The position numbers were made by a program, and so were the translations under genes. The notes below the pieces were generated by a model, which saw nothing but the letters and a program-made list of their open reading frames with translations, was not told the origin of the DNA and made no database searches. Positions 16,282 through 27,100 of a stretch of 64,000 nt of DNA are shown here, piece by piece. The stretch's first letter is position 1; every line of letters starts with the position of its first letter. Origin of the DNA: G963668435 sp963668435 (GTDB lineage: Bacteria > Latescibacterota > Latescibacteria > Latescibacterales > Latescibacteraceae); the NCBI GenBank assembly GCA_963668435.2, contig CAXXSC010000010.1, positions 62,001 to 126,000 of the forward strand. Reading direction: 5' to 3'.

Positions 16282-16305
16282 ACGGGAGGCGATATCGCCT
16301 CCCGT
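16282..16305 (-). terminator. Perfect palindromic terminator after the Tat Gfo/Idh gene
   Basis: A perfect 12-bp palindrome (ACGGGAGGCGAT / ATCGCCTCCCGT) lies 8 bases past the stop of the minus-strand Gfo/Idh gene. On the minus strand it is followed by TTTTGTG; on the plus strand by CATATTTTTT. It can stop transcription in the minus direction and probably in both. Confidence 0.75.
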
Positions 16306-16313
16306 CATATTTT

Positions 16314-17366
16314 TTAAAAGTCAGAATCACTGTACCAGCCAGGCTTTGCCGGTGGTATTTGCCAGTCTTGCGACACACTGCCAACCTTGACAGGTGTGCC
16401 GCCGCGTTCATGGTGCGAAAAATATTCAGCCAGAACACACTCAAACTTCTTTCTGACGATATCAAAGGACTGGTAATTCTTTTTCGTATCAAATGTCTTT
16501 TGAATATCCATAAGCTGTGGGAAGAAGCGATAAAACCAACTCGCACCGCCCTGAAGACAGCCGCTTTCTGTACCTTCGGTACCATAGGCAGTAAACTGGT
16601 AAACGAAAGATTTGAGCGCATCCATATTAATTGTATAGGATTTTTGTCCTTCTGATGCAGACATAACATATGTTGAATGGAGATATGTTGCTTTCAGCGG
16701 ATTGTCCGTGATCATAGAAACCGTATCAACATCATACCCGAACATTTTCATCATCATATATGGAATATGGAAATGAGGGCGGTCACCGGCGCCGCAAACA
16801 GCCTGTACAGTTTCTATCTCACCAAGTTTGTCCAGTTTTCCTTTGAAATTGTCCGCTTCATTGTAATGTTCGTAGGTGGCAGTGGCAATCAAGGGTGCTG
16901 AATGTTTTGCGGCAAGATCGAGAATCTCGTCAAGGTCCCGCAGGCGACTGGACCACGGTCGGCTCAGATACACTGGCACACCCGCGCTCAGATAAGGCCG
17001 CATGAGCTTGTGCTGCCAGGGGACGTTATAAAGATCACCATTTATAACACCATCGACCTTCCCGACCATGCCATCGAATTTCTTGACAACTTTACAGCCC
17101 CATTTGTCAGCGAAATCCTGTGCTTTTTTCTTGTCTTTATCCCAAACATAATAAGGGCGCATATTGAGCAATTTTGTACCTGAATGAGCTCCGGTGGGGC
17201 TTAAAAGGTCTGCCCATATACCCCAGAAGGTAAAGTCGAGCCCAAAAACTCCTAATTTAATCTCATCATTTGATGCCGCAGTCGCTTCCTGAGTCGTCCC
17301 GGCCGCAAGAGCGCTTGCGGCAGCTCCGGCGGCAAGAAATCTCCTGCGAGACTGATTTTCTAACAT
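16314..17366 (-). CDS. Tat-exported Gfo/Idh/MocA family protein with altered catalytic motif
   Basis: I start at the ATG at 17366, preceded by GGAGG (350 residues). A longer frame begins 14 codons upstream without a site. The N-terminus MLENQSRRRFLAAG followed by an Ala-rich stretch is a twin-arginine export signal. The mature part resembles Gfo/Idh/MocA, but the nucleotide loop reads GVFGLDFTFWG instead of GxGxxG, and the usual EKP motif with the catalytic Lys reads LSRPWSS. The C-terminal half keeps the family strand order. With both the cofactor loop and the Lys changed, it may bind rather than oxidise a sugar, or use a cofactor loaded before export. It is divergent from the small Cys-rich gene. 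Confidence 0.7.
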   Translation of the reverse strand: MLENQSRRRFLAAGAAASALAAGTTQEATAASNDEIKLGVFGLDFTFWGIWADLLSPTGAHSGTKLLNMRPYYVWDKDKKKAQDFADKWGCKVVKKFDGMVGKVDGVINGDLYNVPWQHKLMRPYLSAGVPVYLSRPWSSRLRDLDEILDLAAKHSAPLIATATYEHYNEADNFKGKLDKLGEIETVQAVCGAGDRPHFHIPYMMMKMFGYDVDTVSMITDNPLKATYLHSTYVMSASEGQKSYTINMDALKSFVYQFTAYGTEGTESGCLQGGASWFYRFFPQLMDIQKTFDTKKNYQSFDIVRKKFECVLAEYFSHHERGGTPVKVGSVSQDWQIPPAKPGWYSDSDF

Positions 17367-17543
17367 ATCTTCAATCCTCCGATAAAGTTGTATATTCAGT
17401 CGATGCACTCATAATAGGATTTCAGGACAGAGAAATCCAGATATTTTTAAATACTGTGATTTGGCGTTTTCTTTTTTTTCATTTTTTATATATTATTCAT
17501 TCAATGTCAATTGATAACAATTCATTTAACAAGGAGAAAAATA

Positions 17544-17720
17544 ATGAGCGAACATGTCTGTAAATCCGACCACAAGGGCCACATATGCGTTCTTGCCAGC
17601 CAGGAAAAATTCGATTACATCAAAACTCTCGTCAGCGATCCAAAGTTTATCTGCTTTAACTGCGGTCGAGTTGCCGACTGCGAGAAAAATCTTTGTAATC
17701 CGATGCCGCTTAATGATTAA
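17544..17720 (+). CDS. Small Cys-rich protein, possible zinc ribbon
   Basis: A 58-residue protein whose ATG at 17544 follows AAGGAG. A longer frame from 17511 lacks a site. Six Cys occur at positions 6, 15, 37, 40, 46 and 51, with a CFNCG pair (37-40) and two His near the N-terminus, consistent with a structural metal site. The central segment EKFDYIKTLVSDPKF precedes the Cys pair. I have the impression of a small conserved family in anaerobes but cannot name it. It lies 64 bases before the HpcH/HpaI aldolase and is likely in its transcript. Confidence 0.75.
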   Translation: MSEHVCKSDHKGHICVLASQEKFDYIKTLVSDPKFICFNCGRVADCEKNLCNPMPLND

Positions 17721-17784
17721 CTAATGTTATATCAATAATATTGTAAAGATTTTGATGCATATTAAATTGAGGAAAAACTGTAAA

Positions 17785-18546
17785 ATGAAATCATTCAAGG
17801 AAGTCCTTGCCGAAAAAGACACTGTCTACGGCGTTTTCTGCAAAACAAACGATCCATTCTTTATCCATGTTCTTGGCAAATCCGGTTTTGATTATGTCAT
17901 TCTTGACAACGAACACGGCCCGAATGCTATCCGTGAAACTTTCCCGCTGATTACAGCCGCTAAAGCAACCGGAATGCACCCCATTGTCCGCGTTGGCAAG
18001 CTCGATGACATTACGATCCAGCGCACCCTCGACCTCGGTGTCGCCGGTGTTCAGATTCCACAGATACAGAGTGGTGAGGATGCTGAAAAGGTTCGTCGCT
18101 TCTCGAAATTTTACCCAAAAGGAAAGCGCGGGATGTGCGCCTATGTCATGGCTGCAGATGGCGGCCTTATGGATAAGAACGACTATTTCGCATCCCAGAA
18201 CGACGATGTTGCCGTAATCATTCACATTGAAGGCGTCGAAGGCATTCAGAGCCTTGATGATATTATCGCTGTCGATGATATCGATGTTATCTTCATCGGA
18301 CCCTACGACCTTTCGCAGTCTCTCGGCATTCCCGGTCAGGTTGACAATCCGAAATTGATAGCTTCAATTCAGGAAATCGTCGACAAATGCCGCGCCAAGA
18401 ACAAGGATGTCGGTATTTATGTAGATAATGTCGAAACAGCGAAAAGATATAAGGATATCGGGGTTAAGTACATCTCAATTTCAGTTGATGTCAATATTTT
18501 CGCCCGGGCGGCAAAAGATATCTCGAATAAACTGTCAGCACTCTGA
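17785..18546 (+). CDS. HpcH/HpaI family class II aldolase
   Basis: About 253 residues from the ATG at 17785; a TGAGGA site lies upstream, and 11 extra codons in the open frame are not needed. The family splits 2-keto-3-deoxy sugar acids into pyruvate and an aldehyde using a divalent metal. Visible motifs are VILDNEHGPN (general acid/base and metal-side residues), IVRVGKLD (substrate Arg), AGVQIPQIQSGEDA, IHIEGVEGIQSL (metal Glu) and VIFIGPYDLSQSLGIPG (metal Asp). It resembles GarL, RhmA and YfaU, so the substrate could be a keto-deoxy glucarate, rhamnonate or fuconate. The secreted fucosidase gene follows at 34 bases, favouring a deoxy-sugar acid. A GarR-like reductase is 5 kb away. Confidence 0.85.
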   Translation: MKSFKEVLAEKDTVYGVFCKTNDPFFIHVLGKSGFDYVILDNEHGPNAIRETFPLITAAKATGMHPIVRVGKLDDITIQRTLDLGVAGVQIPQIQSGEDAEKVRRFSKFYPKGKRGMCAYVMAADGGLMDKNDYFASQNDDVAVIIHIEGVEGIQSLDDIIAVDDIDVIFIGPYDLSQSLGIPGQVDNPKLIASIQEIVDKCRAKNKDVGIYVDNVETAKRYKDIGVKYISISVDVNIFARAAKDISNKLSAL

Positions 18547-18580
18547 TTTGGCGAAAGTTTGATATCGGGAGGTAATTGAA

Positions 18581-19894
18581 TTGTCGTTTTGCCACCGCTG
18601 TAGACTACGTTTGATGATTATCCTTTTCCTGGCCACTTGTCCATTTTCAGGACTGAAACCTTCAGTTGAGGCCCAGGGAGCAAGGTATCTCAAGGCTTCA
18701 GGAGATATTATCCGCAAGTGGCAGGATGCCCGGTTCGGCCTTTTTATTCACTGGGGACCGGTCAGCCTCAGGGGAACTGAAATCGGCTGGTCACGTGGCG
18801 GCGAAAGAAGAGGGCGGGGCGGAACAGGAAGCATACCGGCATACGAATACGACAATCTTTACCGTCATTTCAATCCCCGTGACTTCGATGCCCGTGAGTG
18901 GGTGGCAATTGCCCGGGCAGCAGGCATGAAATATCTCGTATTCACCGCGAAACATCACGACGGATTCAGTATGTTCGACACGTCAGCATCGGACTATCGT
19001 ATTACGAGTCCCGACTCACCTTTCGGCCGTGATATTGTCAGAGAACTTGCCGATGCCTGTCATGAAGCCGGGCTTGCTTTCGGCCTGTATTATTCGCCGG
19101 TTGACTGGTACCATCCGGATTACCGTACCGAGAATCATGACAGCTATATTTCATTCATGCATGAACAGGTTCGGGAACTGTGCACGAATTACGGCCAGCT
19201 TGATATCCTGTGGTTCGACGGTCTTCAGATACATCCAATGTCCGGCAGCGGCGGTGAAACATATTACGATCCATCCTGGGCAAAAGTCTGGGATGCTCAA
19301 CGGCTTTTCGGCTCTATTCGGTCACTCCAGCCTGATATTGTCATCAACAACCGCTGCGGTCTTGAGGGCGATTTCGATACACCTGAGCAGCATGTGGGTT
19401 TTTATCAGACAGACCGGGCATGGGAAAGCTGTATCACCATCTGCCGTCAGTGGGCCTGGAAACCTGATGACGAGATGAAATCGTTGACCGAATGTATTCG
19501 CACACTGGCACAATGCGCCGGTGGTGACGGCAACCTTCTTTTCAATGTTGGCCCCATGACTAACGGAATGATCGAGGACCGCCAGGTTGAAAGATTGAAG
19601 GAAATAGGTGCCTGGATGTCGAAATACGGTGAAAGCATCTATAGCACCAGGGGCGGTCCTGTTCCGCCGCAAAGCTGGGGAGTCAGCACACACAAACACG
19701 ACACCGTGTACCTGCATGTTCTCTGTGATGATCAGATTGTCTGTATACCGAAAATAGATCGGAAAGTCAAAGAAGCACGGCTCATGGACGGAACAAAGGT
19801 AGAATATTCACTTACTGATTACGGCACAGTATTCTCTTTGCCGGAGAAAGGGCGGGATCCTCACGACACGGTCATTGCAGTAACTGTGAAATGA
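18581..19894 (+). CDS. Secreted alpha-L-fucosidase, glycoside hydrolase family 29
   Basis: A 437-residue protein from TTG 18581 after GGGAGG. The N-terminus RCRLRLMIILFLATC and following region look like a signal peptide to about residue 32, so the enzyme acts in the periplasm or outside. GH29 landmarks are WQDARFGLFIHWG, KYLVFTAKHHDGFSMFD, GLYYSPVDW and DILWFDG, with the nucleophile Asp near residue 213. The family's usual short C-terminal beta-sandwich is present in reduced form. It releases L-fucose from glycans and lies just behind the HpcH/HpaI aldolase gene. A hairpin terminator follows. Confidence 0.9.
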   Translation: MSFCHRCRLRLMIILFLATCPFSGLKPSVEAQGARYLKASGDIIRKWQDARFGLFIHWGPVSLRGTEIGWSRGGERRGRGGTGSIPAYEYDNLYRHFNPRDFDAREWVAIARAAGMKYLVFTAKHHDGFSMFDTSASDYRITSPDSPFGRDIVRELADACHEAGLAFGLYYSPVDWYHPDYRTENHDSYISFMHEQVRELCTNYGQLDILWFDGLQIHPMSGSGGETYYDPSWAKVWDAQRLFGSIRSLQPDIVINNRCGLEGDFDTPEQHVGFYQTDRAWESCITICRQWAWKPDDEMKSLTECIRTLAQCAGGDGNLLFNVGPMTNGMIEDRQVERLKEIGAWMSKYGESIYSTRGGPVPPQSWGVSTHKHDTVYLHVLCDDQIVCIPKIDRKVKEARLMDGTKVEYSLTDYGTVFSLPEKGRDPHDTVIAVTVK

Positions 19895-19918
19895 AAAGAA
19901 TCAGAGGATAGAGATGAA

Positions 19919-19950
19919 AGAACCGGTTTGAACAGCCGGTTCTTTTTTTT
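19919..19950 (+). terminator. Rho-independent terminator after the fucosidase gene
   Basis: An 8-bp stem (AGAACCGG / CCGGTTCT) with a 9-base loop is followed by a run of eight T. The T run reaches into the stop codon (TTA on + strand, 19949-19951) of the convergent PAS gene. Confidence 0.9.
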
Positions 19951-20911
19951 ATGAGATGGTCACAATTTCAATTTTTTGCCGGTCTATTGAAGAGATCTCA
20001 TCAAAAGAATCGAGCACTGAATTTACAATACCATCAAGCGTTTTGCCTTTCTCGAATTCAGTAACACAGAACGCCAGCCTGAATGGGATTTCGAAACGCT
20101 GATCATCAAGTGCCGCCTGAACACTGTCCCGAATTTTTTCAGCGGCCCGACGAACACCGATTGTATCCGTTTCAGGAAGCATAACAGCGAATTCCTCTGA
20201 TGACCAACGGCAAATGATATCGCTCATCCGCAGCGAATCCTTGAAAAGTTCAGCCATATCTTTCAGCTGCGAATCAATGTAATCCTGATCAAACTCATCA
20301 AAACATTCCTGATAATTCAATATTGAAGAAAATATCAGCGAAAAGGATTTGCCGTAACGATTGAAACGATATATTTCGCGGTCAACACTTTCAACAAAGC
20401 TGTTACGAGCATAAAGGCCGGTAACCAAGTCGGTTGTGGCCGCTTTTTTCAGCTCGTTTTCGACTTTTTTGTTATGGGTAATATCGCTGCCAAGACAGAT
20501 AATCTCAGTAATATTGTAATCCTGGTCGGAAAAAGCGCGTAAAGTCCATTCAAGCCAAGCCTCTCTGCCGTCAGGTTTCTTGATACGAGCCTCGAAAGTC
20601 ACATAACTTTCAGGCTCTAATATCACCCGTTCCAGAGTCTCAGTATATGCGTCACGGTTTTCCGGCACATCAAGTATTACCGAGCCGAGAAAATGACTGC
20701 CTGTCAGCTCAACATTTCCACCAAGAAAAATCCTGCTGTAATCATTCAGGAACGTAATGTTGCCGCCCGTCGTAATTTTAATAGCGAGACTGCTTGGATT
20801 CTGCAGGAGGAGATCTGCAATTTCATCTCGTGATTCAAGCTCTTTGATACGTTGACGAAGACGATTGACTTCTCCGATGAGAGCTTCACGTGTCATTTCA
20901 TTTGTATTCAT
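19949..20911 (-). CDS. PAS sensor protein with degenerate GGDEF domain
   Basis: A 320-residue soluble protein. Residues 1-35 form a coiled coil, about 38-150 a PAS domain ending in the PAC-like KPDGREAWLEW and LGSDITHNKK, and 155-320 a GGDEF-type domain introduced by DLVTGLYARNSF. The signature itself reads RWSSEEF (237-241 is SSEEF), so both Gly of GGDEF are lost. The upstream substrate-binding D/N residues are also poorly kept. It therefore probably does not make cyclic di-GMP and may bind nucleotide or act as a regulatory partner. It has no membrane segment. It is divergent from the glutamate synthase gene. Confidence 0.8.
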   Translation of the reverse strand: MNTNEMTREALIGEVNRLRQRIKELESRDEIADLLLQNPSSLAIKITTGGNITFLNDYSRIFLGGNVELTGSHFLGSVILDVPENRDAYTETLERVILEPESYVTFEARIKKPDGREAWLEWTLRAFSDQDYNITEIICLGSDITHNKKVENELKKAATTDLVTGLYARNSFVESVDREIYRFNRYGKSFSLIFSSILNYQECFDEFDQDYIDSQLKDMAELFKDSLRMSDIICRWSSEEFAVMLPETDTIGVRRAAEKIRDSVQAALDDQRFEIPFRLAFCVTEFEKGKTLDGIVNSVLDSFDEISSIDRQKIEIVTIS

Positions 20912-21134
20912 ACTCTAAACCCTGATAACAAATTCTTATTAATGAGATATATCAATCTTAACAGAATAGTGCAGATAATAATCATTTGCAACTAATTTTT
21001 GCATGACATAATTCGTATTTTCACCCATTGTTAATAATGATTGACTTTTATGTGGAAAAAAATACAAGTTTTTATTATATTTCTTTGCTATAGAAGAATA
21101 TACAAAGATACTTTTAAGAGGGGAAAGAAAGTTT

Positions 21135-24100
21135 ATGATTCGACAATCCCATCATTATGACGCGCCTCATGGCGACCTCATTACAAACGGTCTTTACAAT
21201 CCTTCCTTTGAACATGACAGTTGCGGCGTCGGCTTTATAGCCCGCTTAGACGCTCAGCCTGAACATAAGCTCGTCGAGGATTCTATACGGATTCTCATTA
21301 ATCTCGAACATAGAGGTGCAGTCGGAAGTGACGCCGCAACCGGTGACGGTGCCGGCGTTCTTTTTAATATGCCCCGTGATTTTCTTATAAAATCCTGCCG
21401 GGATGTTAACATCAACCTTCCGGAAACGTCTCTTTTTGCGGTTGGCATGGTATTCCTGCCGGTCAATAACGCCTACGCAGACCGTTGCCGTGAAATTATT
21501 GAACGTGTCGCCACAGAAGAGAAATGTGATGTTCTTGGCTGGCGTGACGTTCCGACATGTCCTGACAAAATCGGGGAGCTTGCCAGAAAAACCCGCCCGC
21601 AGGTAGCTCAGGTTTTCATTTCTGGCGAGGGATGGGAATCCGAGCCATTCGAGCGTAAGCTTTATGTAATCCGGCGAGTTGTTGAAAACGAGATCGCAGC
21701 CTTCGAGGCAGAGGAATACGGTCAATTTTACATCTCAAGCCTTTCCTCCCGTACTGTCAACTATAAAGGCTTTATGAATGGCACCGACCTGCCGAATTTT
21801 TATCCGGATCTTAACGACCAGGATTTTGCCAGCAGTTTCGCCATTCTCCACCAGCGATACAGCACAAACACATTCCCGTCGTGGAATCTTGCCCAACCGT
21901 TCCGTTATCTCGCTCACAATGGCGAAATCAACACACTGAGCGGCAACAAGAACCACATGCGCTCACGTGAGGCCGATCTCGCATCTGAACTGTTCGGCAA
22001 AGATATCGACAAAATCAAACCGATCATCACACCAGACGGCAGTGATTCATCTTCTTTCGATAACGTTCTTGAGCTCCTTGTTATGGGTGGACGTTCGCTT
22101 CCACACGCAATGATGATGATGATTCCCGAGGCCTGGGGCAATAAATACCTCATGGGTGACGATAAGCGGGCATTCTACGAGTATCATGCCTCTTTCATGG
22201 AGCCTTGGGATGGTCCCGCGGCAATGGCATTCACTGACGGCCGTTTTCTTGGCGGCATTCTCGACCGCAATGGCCTGCGTCCAGCACGCTACACGATAAC
22301 AAAAGACGGTCATGTCATGCTCGCATCCGAGACCGGCGTGCTTGATTTCGCCGGTGACCAGATAAGGAATCACGGACGTCTGAAACCGGGCAAGATGTTC
22401 CTTCTTGACCTTGAACAGCACCGCATCATTCCTGATAATGCTATCAAGGCGCGGATATGCCGTCAGCGCCCATACCGCCACTGGGTCAACACGAACAGGA
22501 TCGAACTCCGCGGCCTTCTTGCGCCGACCGAACTGAAACCGGAGGATCCAGCCGAGCTGAAACAGAAACAGACTGCTTTCGGCTATACCGAGGAAGACTT
22601 GAAAATGATCCTTTCACCGATGGGATCACGTGGACAGGAACCGATCGGCTCTATGGGTGACGATACTCCGCTTGCGGTTCTCACCGAACGCCCTCAGCTC
22701 ATGTTCAACTACTTCAAACAGCTGTTCGCGCAGGTCACCAATCCGGCAATCGATCCACTTCGCGAGGAGCTTGTCATGTCGCTCATGCGTTTCTCCGGAC
22801 GCGAGCGCAATCTTCTTGACGAGACCCCGGAACACTGCCGTCAGCTGAAAATTCATCACCCGATCCTCACTCCGGATGACATGAAACGCCTTCGCGCCAC
22901 TGATCATTCAGACGTTGTGGTCGGTGAGATCGACATTCTCTTCCCGGCTAATGGCAACGGCGAGGACCTGAAGACAGCCCTTGACAAGTGTTTCGCAAAG
23001 GCGGAAGAGCTTATCAGTGAAAAAGGGGCTACCATCCTGATCCTAACTGATAAGAATATGGATGCTCATCAAGCGCCAATCCCTGTTTTGCTGGTCACAT
23101 CCGGACTGCACCATCACCTGATCCGTGCCGGAAAACGTTCTCCAATCTCTCTGATAGTCGAAACTGGCGAAGCTCGAGAGATTATGCATTTCGCACTGCT
23201 TATCGGTTATGGTGCAAGTGCGGTTTGCCCTTACGTGGCATTTTCCACGATACGTCAAATCTGCGAGGAAGGGACTTACGACAAACCAGAAAATCCGAAT
23301 CTCGCCGCCGATGCTTACATCACGGCCATCAAAAAAGGCCTCATGAAAACCATGAGCAGAATCGGCATTTCGACGATTCGCAGTTATTTCGGCGCCCAGA
23401 TTTTCGAGGCTGTCGGTCTAAACAGCGATCTCGTAAACAATTATTTTGCGGGAACGGTTTCACGCATCGAGGGTATCGGGCTCGATGAAGTCGCAAAAGA
23501 GACCATTACACGCTATACGAAAGCGTTCAGCCACCCAATCGATGGTGAAACAGCCTTGGACATAGGCGGAAAATATCATTCGCGTAAGGACGGGGACAAA
23601 CATCTCTGGTCGCCCGAGGCGATTTATAAACTCCAGCATGCACTGAAAACGGGCAGCTACGAAAAATATAAAGAGTATACGGAATTGATGAATAATCATT
23701 CCGGCGATTATGTCACGATCAGGAACCTCCTCACATTCAAGAAAACAAAACCGGTTCCGATCGAGGAGGTCGAGCCTGTCGAATCGATTGTAACTCGTTT
23801 CGTAAGCTCTGCCATGTCCATGGGTTCATTGAGCAAGGAGGCCCACGAAACATTGGCAATCGCCATGAACCGTCTCGGTGGACGGAGCAATTCTGGCGAG
23901 GGCGGGGAGGACCCTGCCCGCTACATACCGATGGAAAACGGCGACAGCAAACGATCCGAGATCAAACAGGTCGCTTCAGGCCGTTTCGGCGTAACAACCG
24001 AGTATCTCATTAATGCCAGTGAACTCCAGATCAAGGTCGCGCAGGGCGCAAAACCCGGCGAGGGTGGTCAGCTTCCCGGCCATAAAGTATCGAAAGAGAT

Positions 24101-27100
24101 TGCCAACATACGTCATTCGACACCTGGTGTGACCCTGATTTCTCCGCCTCCGCATCATGATATATATTCCATCGAGGACCTTGCACAGCTCATCAGCGAC
24201 CTCAAGGCGGTTAACCGTGAAGCCCGTGTATCGGTCAAGCTCGTTTCCGAGGCCGGTGTCGGCACAATCGCCGCAGGTGTTGTGAAAGGCAAAGCAGATA
24301 TCGTTGTGGTTTCAGGCCATGACGGCGGAACAGGCGCATCACCGCTGACATCGATCAAACATGCAGGCCTTCCGTGGGAACTCGGTCTTGCCGAAACACA
24401 GCAGACACTTGTCCTTAATGGCCTTAGAAGTAATGTCCGCATTCATGTGGACGGTCAGCTCAGGACAGGCCGCGACATCGCAATTGCAGCGCTTCTTGGC
24501 GCCGACGAGTACGGTTTCGGAACGATCAGCCTTGTCTCACTTGGCTGCGTACTGCTCAGGAAATGCCACTTGAACGCATGCTCTGTCGGTATCGCGACAC
24601 AGGATCCAAAACTCAGGGCCAATTTTGCCGGCAAACCGGAATATGTCGAGAACATGATGCGTTTCATTGCCGAAGACCTTCGTGAAAACATGGCAAAACT
24701 CGGTTTCCGCACTCTCGACGAGATGATCGGCCATTCGGAACTTCTCGAGGTCCGTTCCGATATCAATAATTATAAAGCAAGAAAACTCGACCTGACAAAA
24801 CTCCTTTATTCTTCCGATATCAATGGTATTCGTGGAAATGCAAACCATGATTTGGTTCCCATCGACATCTGTGAACTGGAAAAAGATATCATCAAGAAAG
24901 CCAAACCCGCAATCGATAAGGGCAAGAAAGTGACACTCGATATGCCGGTGAGAAACATTCACCGCGCAATCGGAACAACCCTGAGCGGTCTTCTTGTTCG
25001 AAAATACGGTCCGAAAGGCCTGCCGGAAGATACAGTCACGATCAACCTCACGGGAACTGCAGGCCAGAGTTTCGGTGCATTTCTCACCAATGGCGTTACA
25101 CTGAATCTTAAGGGCGCCGTCAATGATTATCTCGGCAAAGGCATGTCAGGTGGCAGGATCGTTATCACGCCCCCTGATGATGCGACATTCAGACCGTATG
25201 ACAATGTCATTTCAGGTAATACCGTACTCTATGGCGCCACAGGCGGTGAAATATACCTTTACGGCACTGCGGGAGAGCGTTTCGCGGTCAGGAACAGCGG
25301 CGCGGTGGCCGTTGTCGAGGGTCTTGGAGACCACGGTTGCGAGTACATGACAGGTGGCATTGTGGTTGTTCTCGGTGAAACCGGCAACAATTTCGCCGCA
25401 GGCATGTCCGGTGGTATAGCATATGTTTATAACGATTCCGAAATGTTCGAGACACGATGCAATCTTGACATGGTAGATATAGAAAGCGTATCGACAGTCA
25501 AAGACGAGACAGTTCTGAAAAACCTCATTGAGAAATATTACAAACTCACCGGCAGCCAGAAAGCAAAAGCAATCCTTGATGACTGGGATTCCTCATTACC
25601 GCTTTTTGCCAAGGTCATGCCAATTGACTACCGTCTATCTCTTGAACGCATGCAGTATGAAGCTGACACAGAGGATGAGACACTTTCAGCCACTGAAGAA
25701 GTCTTCTTGCCATCCTATATGGAACACAAGCGGAAAAACGCGCCGAAACGCCCGATTGAGGACCGTATCCGTGATTTCCAAGAAGTCGAGACCTCTCTCA
25801 CCAAAAAACAGGTTGAAATTCAGGCGTCGCGCTGCCGAGACTGTGGTATCCCGTACTGTCATAATTTCGGATGCCCTGTGAGTAATAAAATTCCGGATTT
25901 CAACATGTTCGTTACCAACCAGTCATGGAAAAAAGCATGTGAAATCCTGCACAGCTGCAACAATTTCCCGGAGATGACCGGACGAGTCTGTCCCGCCCCC
26001 TGCGAGACTGCATGTACGCTCGCCATAAATATGCCTGCGGTGTCGATTCGTCACATCGAGCATTCAATCGTCGAACGCGGATGGAAAATGGGTTGGATAA
26101 AACCGCAGATTGCATCTGAAAAAACAGGTCGTAAAGTTGCAGTTGTAGGCTCCGGTCCCTCAGGTCTTGCCGCCGCACAGCAGTTGGCGCGAAAAGGACA
26201 CGATGTCACTGTTTTCGAGAAAGACGACCGTATCGGCGGCCTTCTGCGCTACGGCATTCCCGACTTCAAGCTCGACAAATCGGTCATAGACCGCCGCCTT
26301 GATCAGATGAGGGCTGAGGGTGTCACCTTCGAAACATCGGTCGATGTCGGTAAAGATCTTTCCTCTGACTACCTGAAACGCAGTTTCGATGCCATCGTTA
26401 TCACAGCTGGCGCTAAAATCCCTCGCAATCTGGACATTCCGGGCCGTGATCTTCCCGGTATCCATTATGCAATGGATTTCCTTACTCAGCAGAATCGTGT
26501 TGTGGCTGGCGACAAAATCGCTTCTGACGAAGCCATATCCGCTCACGGCAAAAACGTCCTTGTCATCGGTGGCGGTGATACCGGTTCAGACTGTGTCGGC
26601 ACCAGCCGCCGTCAGCATGCGAAGAACATCACCCAGATCGAAATTCTTCCTAAACCGCCGACAAGCCGTCCCGATTACAATCCGTGGCCGGAGTGGCCGC
26701 TGACCATGCGCACATCTTCTTCCCACGAAGAGGGATGCGAGCGTAAATGGAATGTCCTTGCCAAGGAATTTATCGGTAAGAAAAACATCCGCAAGGTTAA
26801 GTGTGTCGAGATTGAGTGGAAAGATGATCGAAGCGGATTCACGGAGATTGAAGGCAGCGAATTCGAGATCGAGGCCGGGCTCGTGCTGTTTGCCATGGGT
26901 TTCCTCCATGTCAAGCACGGCGCTCTTGTCGAGGGTTTCAACCTTGAGCTCGATCAGCGAGGCAACATCGTTGTCGATCGTGACCTGATGACCTCAACAC
27001 CTGGCGTTTTTGCCGCTGGTGACAGCGCAATGGGAGCCTCGCTCGTCGTTCGCGCTATTGATCAGGGAAGAAAGGCTGCCGCGTCAGTCGACAGCTATCT

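Noticed and set aside
21041..21078. Promoter for gltBD (TTGACT with TATTAT)
   Set aside because: The spacing is about 26 bases, outside the usual range, and no other -10 fits.
22047..22481. 144-codon minus-strand frame inside gltBD
   Set aside because: Overlaps conserved glutamate synthase sequence; no independent evidence.
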